DNA from: Nitrospirota bacterium
GTDB taxonomy: Bacteria; Nitrospirota; Thermodesulfovibrionia; Thermodesulfovibrionales; JdFR-85
Assembly (NCBI GenBank): GCA_003232715.1
Contig: QIJG01000157.1
Coordinates: forward strand, 1-20,848
Reading direction: 5' to 3'
DNA: 20,848 nt
The position numbers were made by a program, and so were the translations under genes. Shown piece by piece: positions 15,799 through 20,848 of this stretch. Under the pieces are notes generated by a model, which was given only the letters and a program-made list of their open reading frames with translations, was not told where the DNA came from and did not search any database. Positions within the stretch are counted from its first letter, which is position 1. Each line of letters opens with the position of its first letter.

Positions 15799-15804
15799 TA
15801 GTTC

Positions 15805-15854
15805 ATTCACTCCGGGGCGATTTAAAGAGAGCCCCCGGGGTATTTACAGTGAAT
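15805..15854. repeat. 50-bp imperfect inverted repeat
   Basis: ATTCACT (15805-15811) pairs with AGTGAAT (15848-15854), and inside these CCGGGG (15812-15817) pairs with CCCCGG within 15833-15840. It could fold as a long bulged hairpin in the 3' region of ftsH; no T-run follows. Confidence 0.45.
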
Positions 15855-15867
15855 GGGCCTGGAGAAC

Positions 15868-15895
15868 AAAAAAATGGCCCCCTCAGCGGGGGGCC
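15868..15895 (-). terminator. Intrinsic terminator of the DsrE-like gene
   Basis: Read on the minus strand, GGCCCCC and GGGGGCC form a 7-bp GC-only stem (15889-15895 with 15876-15882) followed directly by ATTTTTTT (15875-15868). It lies 72 bases after the DsrE-like stop and matches the Rho-independent terminator model closely. On the plus strand no T-run follows, so it should not efficiently stop ftsH transcripts. Confidence 0.85.
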
Positions 15896-15966
15896 TGCAA
15901 TACAAGGAGTTTGGAGGGGGGATAACTCTATCCCTGCAGGAAGAAACCACCTCTGCAGGGTAAAAC

Positions 15967-16458
15967 TTAGATAAACAGTGTTATATCTGCATCAAGGGCA
16001 AAGTCTAAAAACTCGGCAGCCCCGGCGACTTCAACACCCTCAACAAGGTCGTCTTTGCTCACCCCCGTCATCTCAAGCGTGGGGGCACAGGCTATCATCC
16101 TGACCCCGATCTCCTTGCACTCATCAACAAGTTCAGGGATCTTCGGCCAGTTAATCTTCTTTATCATTCCCTTCATCATGGTTGTTCCAATTGAGGTCAT
16201 GCCGGGCAGTATGCCAAGTATATTAGGCACAGGTATCGGTGAAGGCATTGCAGGGTTTGCTATAGGGGCCACCTGGAGCTTGTGATTTTTCTTCCTGTTT
16301 ACTATCTCTACACCATAGAGCGTAAAAAATATTGCTGTTTCAACATCCATTGCAGCTGCGGTTGAAGCAAGTATAAGTGGTGGATAGGCCATATCCATTG
16401 ACCCTTTACTGGCAATTATTGCCATCCTTTTCTTCTTCTTCTTTTTTTCTTCAGACAT
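15967..16458 (-). CDS. DsrE/DsrF-like (DsrE2-type) family protein with lysine-rich N-terminus
   Basis: This 163-residue protein appears to belong to the DsrE/DsrF/DrsH-like fold, small proteins linked to sulphur-trafficking (persulphide relay) and peroxiredoxin-like annotations. MAIIASKGSMDMAYPPLILASTAAAMD gives the first strand-helix, FFTLYGVEIV the second strand, and C124 in MIACAPTLEMTGV is the conserved-type cysteine of the family; C114 is also present. The N-terminus has six consecutive lysines (residues 5-10), unusual and suggestive of acidic-partner or membrane-surface binding. The start is supported by AAGGAGG just upstream. It has its own consensus promoter (16566-16594) and terminator (15868-15895), so it is a single-gene unit. 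No dsrAB or tus gene lies nearby, so the sulphur role is family-based only. Confidence 0.78.
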   Translation of the reverse strand: MSEEKKKKKKRMAIIASKGSMDMAYPPLILASTAAAMDVETAIFFTLYGVEIVNRKKNHKLQVAPIANPAMPSPIPVPNILGILPGMTSIGTTMMKGMIKKINWPKIPELVDECKEIGVRMIACAPTLEMTGVSKDDLVEGVEVAGAAEFLDFALDADITLFI

Positions 16459-16501
16459 TTCTGCCTCCTTAACAATTTTATTCGATCGGGAAACACCCTA
16501 A

Positions 16502-16531
16502 CTATCCTGTAAGAGCATTCTTCCGCCACAT
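16502..16531 (-). CDS. Possible 9-residue leader peptide upstream of the DsrE-like gene
   Basis: In the about 100-nt leader, ATG at 16531-16529 opens MWRKNALTG and ends at TAG (16504-16502). AGGAGG (16547-16542) stands 10 bases upstream. No attenuator hairpin is obvious. This could equally be a chance ORF; low confidence. Confidence 0.22.
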   Translation of the reverse strand: MWRKNALTG

Positions 16532-16565
16532 TGAGGACAGCCCTCCTTTCAGGGTCATATTTTAT

Positions 16566-16594
16566 ATTATACTTCCGGAGAGTTAAAATGTCAA
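16566..16594 (-). promoter_or_regulatory. Full-consensus sigma-70-type promoter of the DsrE-like gene
   Basis: On the minus strand TTGACA (16594-16589) and TATAAT (16571-16566) are separated by exactly 17 bases, a 12/12 match to the housekeeping consensus. The transcription start would be near 16559, leaving a leader of about 100 nt to the ATG at 16458. Confidence 0.85.
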
Positions 16595-16640
16595 TAGAAT
16601 TATTAATTAAGAAACTATGCAATAAAGGAGCTGGGTCATC

Positions 16641-17462
16641 TTACATCTCAAAAAACTCCTCAATAAGCGGGGATTCTTTTCTGACTATTGTCCCAATGTC
16701 TTCTATGTCTTCTTTTTTAAGACCGATTTTATAAAAAAGTCTTTCCTTCTCCTCATTCCAGACACCGTCAGCCTCATTTCTTGTAGTAAGAACAGATGAG
16801 AGCGCCTCAGCAAGATGCACAGTGATGACTATCCCTCTGTGTCTTTCACATCCCTTCAGGCTATGGTGGTATCTCACTGCGAAGATGATCTCCTCAGGAA
16901 AGAGGGAATACTCCAGAAACCAGCCCCCGGCAGCGCTGTGGTCAGCGTCAAAGAGCCCTGTTTCTTTTTCGGTCACCGTTTTATCAAACATTATAGCCCT
17001 GTATTCAGGGGCATAAAGAGTATAAAGAATAACCCTTCCGATATCATGCAAAAGTCCACCGAGAAAACATACACCACCCGCAGTAACCGGCACCTTATCG
17101 CAAAGGAGCCCGGCGATGAGGCCGACTTCATAGCTATGGGCCCAGAGTGTCCTCATCCTCTTTGCCTCGTCCTTGCCAAGGAGATCGAAGACGGATATGC
17201 TGATAGCGATACTTCTTACAAGGTCATAACCTAAAAGCAAGGTTGCCTGTTCAAGGTTATTTATCAAGCCTGAATGCCAGAAATATGGGGCATTGGCTAT
17301 TGCAACCACCCTCTCGGAAAGACTCTGGTCATGTTGAATTATTTCGGACAGATCAACAAATGATGAGTTTTCATCATTGATGGTCTCCAAAAGCCGTTTC
17401 ATTACAAGAGGTATGGTTGAAAGGGTCTTCAGGTTGCTGATGTCTCCCTGGATATCTCTCAC
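16641..17462 (-). CDS. HDOD domain protein
   Basis: This 273-residue single-domain HDOD protein belongs to a family in bacterial signalling that is related to HD phosphohydrolases. The domain fills residues 10-215: LSTIPLVMKRLLETI, then IIQHDQSLSERVVAIANAPYF, NNLEQATLLLGYDLVRSIA, and the HD-like residues H109 (LWAHSYE), H139-D140 (GLLHDIGR), H175 (DADHSAAG) and H199-H200 (RYHHS). So the potential metal ligands are largely preserved, although most HDOD proteins have no demonstrated hydrolase activity. Translation starts at GTG (17462-17460), which overlaps the stop of the upstream gene as GTGA, implying translational coupling with the ATPase-receiver protein. The pair probably forms one signalling module; output and stimulus are unknown. 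Confidence 0.88.
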   Translation of the reverse strand: MRDIQGDISNLKTLSTIPLVMKRLLETINDENSSFVDLSEIIQHDQSLSERVVAIANAPYFWHSGLINNLEQATLLLGYDLVRSIAISISVFDLLGKDEAKRMRTLWAHSYEVGLIAGLLCDKVPVTAGGVCFLGGLLHDIGRVILYTLYAPEYRAIMFDKTVTEKETGLFDADHSAAGGWFLEYSLFPEEIIFAVRYHHSLKGCERHRGIVITVHLAEALSSVLTTRNEADGVWNEEKERLFYKIGLKKEDIEDIGTIVRKESPLIEEFFEM

Positions 17463-18349
17463 CGGTCATCTTCCAGAAAATTATCAAATATGGTCTTGAA
17501 CTTCTCGATGCTTACAGGTTTTTCAAGTATCTTTATATCGCCCCTCTTCTTTAGCAACTCCACCTCAAATGAAAAAATATCACCGGTCAGCAGCCAAAGC
17601 CTCTTCTTGTCAATAAATTTCTCTGCCTTCTGCATAAAGGTTATCCCGTTCATTTCCGGCATCCTGAAATCAACAAGCACAAAATCAAACTTTTCCTTAA
17701 CCAACAGATCAAGTGCCTTGAGAGGTGAGCACATAAGCGTAGCTTTATGTCCCAGGAGTTCCAGAAACTCTCTGAACACATCAACAACAATTGCATCGTC
17801 ATCAACAACGAGGATCCTCAATGACCCGTTCCCCTTCCCGGGAGAACAGGTTTCTAATAACGGGAGTTCGATACGAAAACTTCTGCCCTTGCTTGAAAGC
17901 TTTAAGTCCATTGCTCCCCCGTGAATTTTTATAATCCTGCGGGCAAGGGGAGTTCCCAGTCCCCTCATCTTTCCGGGAATATCGTGTGATTTAAAAATAT
18001 CGACCATTTCGTCTGAGGAGTCAATGATGGAGTCACTGAGGTTTAATACGGCCTTTCCCTGATGTTTGACTGTTGAGAGCATAACCTGTTTCTCTCCCTC
18101 ATAGGCCTCAAAGGACTTTATAATACCCAGGAGCATATGGAGCAGGGCCTGTGATAAAAGATGGAAGTCACCTTTAACGAAAAGCGGATCCTCGTACAGG
18201 CTTACAGAAATAGGAATATTCCTGGTCCTCATCTGATACTCCAACAGTGAAACAGCCTTCCTGACCAGGCTGTTAAGGTCAAGGGTAACAGCCCCGGGGA
18301 GTTCCTTCTGAGGGCTGAATATCTTTGAGGGATTGATTCTTTCCATCAT
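17459..18349 (-). CDS. Degenerate histidine-kinase ATPase domain fused to a response-regulator receiver
   Basis: In this 296-residue protein, residues about 20-165 resemble the HATPase_c region of a sensor kinase (LNSLVRKAVSLLEYQMRTRNI, GLGTPLARRIIKIHGGAM as G2 box). The N-box, usually LxNLLxNA, reads QALLHMLLGIIKS without the Mg-binding Asn, and the DxGxG G1 box is absent (LSDSIIDSS). No HisKA/H-box, sensor or membrane segment precedes it, and an in-frame TAA (18359-18361) four codons upstream excludes extension. Residues about 177-290 are a complete receiver: acidic D183-D185, phosphoacceptor D227 (LVDFRMPEMNG), T255, K277. It likely relays phosphorylation from another kinase; the ATPase part may be a dimerisation or nucleotide-sensing relic. 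The stop overlaps the HDOD start by four bases. Confidence 0.82.
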   Translation of the reverse strand: MMERINPSKIFSPQKELPGAVTLDLNSLVRKAVSLLEYQMRTRNIPISVSLYEDPLFVKGDFHLLSQALLHMLLGIIKSFEAYEGEKQVMLSTVKHQGKAVLNLSDSIIDSSDEMVDIFKSHDIPGKMRGLGTPLARRIIKIHGGAMDLKLSSKGRSFRIELPLLETCSPGKGNGSLRILVVDDDAIVVDVFREFLELLGHKATLMCSPLKALDLLVKEKFDFVLVDFRMPEMNGITFMQKAEKFIDKKRLWLLTGDIFSFEVELLKKRGDIKILEKPVSIEKFKTIFDNFLEDDR

Positions 18350-18381
18350 CTCTTGTCTTTATGCGTAATAGAAATAGTTCA

Positions 18382-18402
18382 CCGGGCATCTAAGATACCC
18401 GG
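18382..18402. promoter_or_regulatory. 21-bp dyad upstream of the receiver-HDOD pair
   Basis: CCGGG-C-ATCT-A-AGAT-A-CCCGG is symmetrical about 18392 except for one mismatched pair. The centre is too tight for a good RNA hairpin, so a DNA operator is more plausible. It lies about 33-53 bases before the start codon at 18349. Binding protein unknown. Confidence 0.35.
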
Positions 18403-18406
18403 GGAA

Positions 18407-18573
18407 GAAGTCAGGAGTCAGTAGCCAGAATCCAGAATTGATTTGGAATATATGCCTCTAACAATTTACGTAATTTCTTCTAATTGATGCGCTTTTTGCC
18501 ATACTATCAAATCTTGAAACTGTTTAGCTTTTTTTCTTTTCATTCTGGCTCCTGACTTCTGAATCCTGAATCC
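18407..18573 (-). mobile_element. Internally deleted relic of a four-helix-bundle (23S rRNA IVS-type) element
   Basis: Inverted arms GAAGTCAGGAG...CCAGAAT (18407-18431) and ATTCTGGCTCCTGACTTC (18542-18559) enclose about 110 bp. Read on the minus strand from ATG 18543, it encodes a 25-residue peptide that includes FQDLIVWQKAHQL, the characteristic N-terminus of the four-helix-bundle / 23S rRNA intervening-sequence protein family. It stops at 18466. A second frame (18473 to 18411) encodes LRKLLEAYIPNQFWILATDS, like the C-terminal helix and tail of the same family. About two thirds of the gene between them is missing. The element is thus a miniature, non-coding derivative; calling it mobile is inference. 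Confidence 0.6.
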
Positions 18574-18662
18574 TTGTTTAAACATTTCCCTGCAACTAAA
18601 CTATTAAGCGCAATACAGTTACCATTTTAGCAGAAAATTGAAAAAATTAAAATTTCCGGCTG

Positions 18663-18740
18663 AAAATCTCCCCTCGCCCCTCTTTGGCAAAGAGGGGCGA
18701 TAATCTCTCCCTTTGGCAAAGGGAGGTCAGGAGGGATTTT
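18663..18740. repeat. 78-bp two-hairpin palindromic element
   Basis: Outer arms AAAATCTCCCCT (18663-18674) and AGGAGGGATTTT (18729-18740) pair at 10 of 12 positions. Inside are two perfect hairpins with the same GGC loop: CGCCCCTCTTT/AAAGAGGGGCG (18675-18699, 11-bp stem) and CTCCCTTT/AAAGGGAG (18707-18725, 8-bp stem). The whole could form a cruciform. Similar 'CCCCTCTTTGGCAAAGAGGGG' sequences are familiar as dispersed intergenic repeats (recalled, not searched). Confidence 0.6.
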
Positions 18741-18811
18741 TCAAATAAAATAATATGTCCGCCGCAATATAAATCTCTGAAGAGTTTATGATATTATACT
18801 ACTACTTATTG

Positions 18812-18841
18812 TTGTTGTCAGGTTCAGAATGACCATACAGT
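18812..18841 (+). promoter_or_regulatory. Possible promoter of the tRNA gene
   Basis: TTGTTG (18812-18817) and TACAGT (18836-18841) are 18 bases apart, with the mature tRNA starting 8 bases later. The position suits a tRNA promoter but the match to consensus is modest. Confidence 0.35.
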
Positions 18842-18849
18842 CACTCTTT

Positions 18850-18925
18850 GGGCGGTTAGCTCAGTTGGGAGAGCGCCAGAATCGCACTCTGGAGGTCGGG
18901 GGTTCGACCCCCCTACCGTCCACCA
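18850..18925 (+). tRNA. tRNA-Ala (anticodon CGC)
   Basis: A complete 76-nt cloverleaf folds by hand. The acceptor is GGGCGGT/ACCGTCC with a G3-U70 wobble pair (the alanine identity element), the D stem is GCTC/GAGC, and the anticodon stem is CCAGA/TCTGG with loop ATCGCAC giving CGC. The variable loop is AGGTC, the T arm is GGGGG/CCCCT with TTCGACC, and the discriminator is A. The 3' CCA is encoded in the DNA (18923-18925). It decodes GCG. It is convergent with glnE and stands alone. Confidence 0.96.
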
Positions 18926-19028
18926 GGGGGAAAAACACTGCTGTTGCTGTTTTAACAAGCATCCTTATAACTCTTGCTGAGTCTTGACGATAGTCATTCC
19001 ATTCTATCTTTTTGCTTCAGAAACTGCA

Positions 19029-20848
19029 TCAGCCCGTGACTCTTAAAACAGAACTCCTGAGCCCTCCTATGTGGGTCAAAAATTCGTCCTTGCTACCGTG
19101 TCCCATAAATATCCCTGCCAGCTCTGCAATCCCTGAATCCTTCACAATCACATGCTCCTCGTTTAATCTCAGGAAGGTCTCAAGCCTCCTGTAATACTCA
19201 TAGGCATTAAAGAGGGTCTCTCTCTCTTCGGTATTCAGTATCCCCTTTTTTGCCAGCCTGTTAATCGCCACAGGGGTATTTTGAACCGCTACTTCCGGGC
19301 TTTCGCTCACATGCTGAAGTTGTAGAAACTGGACATGGAACTCTATCTCTTCAATCCCCCCCGGTCCAAGCTTGATATCCATGCCCGCTGCCTCCTGAGA
19401 CAGCTCGCTGACTATCCGCTGTCTCATTGCATGTATATCTTCCCTCTTTACCTCTTTACCCCGCTGCATTAACACTTCCCTTCCCATCTCCATAAATGCC
19501 CTTCCAGCCCTCAAGTCTCCTGCAACAGGTCTTGCCCTCAGGAGGGCCTGCAGCTCCCAGGGGTGGGCGCTCCTGAGATAGTAGTTCCTGTATCCGGCGA
19601 TATCCTTGATAAGTGCCCCCTTTGAACCATCCGGCCTCAACCTCACATCCACATTGTAGAGCATCCCCCTGTCAGTGTATGTGGTGAGGGTCTTTACCAC
19701 ACTCTCGGCAGCCTTTACTCCATCCGGGATATCCGAGAGAAAAATTATATCGAGATCCGAGCCAAAGGTTAGCTCCCTTCCGCCGAGTTTTCCCAGGCCA
19801 ATGATTGAAAAACCCTGGTTATCATTTATTCTCTCAAGGATTATCCCTATGATGGCGTCTGCAAGGTGTGAGAGATACCTCAGCAGGTCATGTATTGTCA
19901 GGACATCCATGAGAAAGAAGAGGCCCAGACGGATCTCTTCAGCCCTCCTGTACTCCCCGATGGCCTCTAAAACCCCTTTGCCAAACCGGATACTCCTTCG
20001 TAGCTCTGCCTCCACCTGCTTCTTTGTCTTCCTTATGATTAATCCCTCAACCAGTGTATCAAGATACCTGTTGCTGCTCAAAAAGACCCTTGACAGGTAT
20101 GAACTGAGGGAGAAAAGCTTAACCACTGCATCAATCAGCCCCTTATGTTCCGCCACCCCTGTAAGGTACGCCTCTTTTTCTCCAAGCACTGCTATGAAAC
20201 TCTCAAGTCCTTTTAAAACCCTGTCGGGACTTTCTGCATTAAAAGCCTTCTCCAGAAATTGCGGGACGACCCTTCTCAGGACGGCCCTTTCCTTCTGTGT
20301 TTTAAAAGTGCGCATCTGCTCCCTAACCTTCCGCAGGTGTATAAGACCTGCCTGCGGAGCCTTTATGCCCCTGAATAATAGATATCCCATGAGCTCATCA
20401 TCGGCAAGATCACCCTCAAGCAATGTAAGTGCCTCGGCATGAAGATCCTCTTCCGTGCCGAGCAGGGAGTTATACATATTCTTTACCTGCATGCGCCTGA
20501 GACGCAGGTCTGCGAGAAATTCAGCGGCTGAGAAGAACCCCATCATCCTTGCAAGCACCTCCGTCTCCTGCCCGGATGCCGGGAGGGCATGGGTCTGGAG
20601 GTCTTCTTTCATCTGGAGATAATGCTCAAGCCTTCTAAGATACAGATAGTTGTCCCAGAGTGTGGCAAGGTCCTCCTGCGGCACCAACTTCATCAATCTC
20701 AACTCCTGTATGGCGTTAAAGAGCCGGTGGGTCCTGAGCCCCCTGTTGTCACCTCCGTAGATGAGCTGAAAGGTCTGCACAAAGAACTCTATCTCCCTGA
20801 TACCGCCATAGCCGCGCTTTATGTCATCTCTTGAAAAGGTCAAATCTA
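19029..20848 (-). CDS. glnE: Glutamine synthetase adenylyltransferase/deadenylyltransferase GlnE (5' end outside window)
   Basis: GlnE attaches or removes AMP on glutamine synthetase in response to PII and glutamine. The window holds about 606 C-terminal residues; the frame is open to base 20848, so the start and first nucleotidyltransferase core are missing. The first visible motif, DDIKRGYGGIREIEFFVQTF, closes the N-terminal deadenylylase half. The second half is complete: GGRELTFGSDLDIIFLSD (around residue 360 of the visible part) with the catalytic GSxxDxD, YNVDVRLRPDGSKGAL, the HPWELQALLRARPVAGD segment, and DIKLGPGGIEEIEFHVQ (about 490-510). It ends at TGA (19029-19031). The tail after EELAGIFMGHGSKDEF-like sequence is short but looks normal. 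It is the only nitrogen-control gene in the window. Confidence 0.94.
   Translation of the reverse strand, partial: DLTFSRDDIKRGYGGIREIEFFVQTFQLIYGGDNRGLRTHRLFNAIQELRLMKLVPQEDLATLWDNYLYLRRLEHYLQMKEDLQTHALPASGQETEVLARMMGFFSAAEFLADLRLRRMQVKNMYNSLLGTEEDLHAEALTLLEGDLADDELMGYLLFRGIKAPQAGLIHLRKVREQMRTFKTQKERAVLRRVVPQFLEKAFNAESPDRVLKGLESFIAVLGEKEAYLTGVAEHKGLIDAVVKLFSLSSYLSRVFLSSNRYLDTLVEGLIIRKTKKQVEAELRRSIRFGKGVLEAIGEYRRAEEIRLGLFFLMDVLTIHDLLRYLSHLADAIIGIILERINDNQGFSIIGLGKLGGRELTFGSDLDIIFLSDIPDGVKAAESVVKTLTTYTDRGMLYNVDVRLRPDGSKGALIKDIAGYRNYYLRSAHPWELQALLRARPVAGDLRAGRAFMEMGREVLMQRGKEVKREDIHAMRQRIVSELSQEAAGMDIKLGPGGIEEIEFHVQFLQLQHVSESPEVAVQNTPVAINRLAKKGILNTEERETLFNAYEYYRRLETFLRLNEEHVIVKDSGIAELAGIFMGHGSKDEFLTHIGGLRSSVLRVTG

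Larger units (their letters stand above)
15590..15966. other. 377-bp repeat-rich intergenic region between convergent ftsH and the DsrE-like gene
   Basis: No credible gene lies here. The stretch holds, in order, a CCCTGC(T/G)G repeat copy, a 73-bp palindromic element, a second repeat copy forming a hairpin, a larger inverted repeat (15805-15854), an intrinsic terminator for the minus strand (15868-15895), and an 8-bp inverted repeat CCCTGCAG/CTGCAGGG (15932-15939, 15953-15960) just after the DsrE-like stop. Confidence 0.7.
18350..18849. other. 500-bp intergenic region rich in small repeats
   Basis: The region lies between the receiver-protein gene and the tRNA and has no intact gene. It contains a 21-bp dyad (18382-18402), a four-helix-bundle gene relic in inverted repeats (18407-18573), an AT-rich spacer (about 18574-18662), a two-hairpin element (18663-18740) and a possible tRNA promoter (about 18812-18841). 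Confidence 0.7.

Noticed and set aside
15675..15974. 99-codon plus-strand ORF after ftsH
   Set aside because: It runs across palindromic repeats and the terminator of the opposing gene; no domain.
1..20848. CRISPR array, IS transposase, prophage or toxin-antitoxin module
   Set aside because: No regularly spaced repeats, no transposase or integrase motifs and no paired small toxin-like genes were found on either strand.

Overview
This is a bacterial chromosome segment with dense, mostly minus-strand genes. GC content looks intermediate. There is no rRNA and no phage gene. The gene set (paired cysteine-free Crp/Fnr regulators, an archaeal-type class I aldolase, a DsrE-like protein, an HDOD/receiver pair) and the dispersed hairpin repeats resemble an environmental anaerobe such as Nitrospirota or a deltaproteobacterium-like lineage. 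That placement is inference only, because no phylogenetic marker was compared.

Region 1 (1-11095, all minus strand) is a carbohydrate-catabolism cluster. In transcription order it holds a Crp/Fnr regulator (10364-11095), a regulated promoter, glgX, class I fructose-bisphosphate aldolase, gpmA, phosphomannomutase/phosphoglucomutase (split by a frameshift), eno, gap, a PfkB-type phosphofructokinase and a second Crp/Fnr paralogue (663-1388). A second regulated promoter and a YflT/DUF1269-like stress protein (1-496) follow. Together the enzymes cover glycogen debranching, hexose-phosphate interconversion and most of the glycolytic trunk; pgk, tpi, pgi and pyk are not in the window. Two almost identical 16-bp palindromes (577-592 and 10227-10242) lie at the same distance from a -10 hexamer, as expected of class II Crp/Fnr-activated promoters. 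They are the obvious candidate targets of the two paralogues.

Region 2 (about 11096-15966) is plus-strand housekeeping. It holds a UvrD/Rep/PcrA-type helicase and the FtsH protease, separated by intergenic DNA with small direct and inverted repeats. Downstream of ftsH is a 377-bp repeat-rich stretch ending in a clear terminator for the opposing gene.

Region 3 (15967-18349, minus strand) carries a DsrE-family protein with a full consensus sigma-70-type promoter. It also carries a translationally coupled pair: a degenerate ATPase-receiver protein and an HDOD protein.

Region 4 (18350-20848) contains a gene-free stretch with an internally deleted relic of a four-helix-bundle (23S rRNA intervening-sequence type) gene inside inverted repeats, a second hairpin element, a tRNA-Ala(CGC), and the 3' part of glnE running off the right edge.
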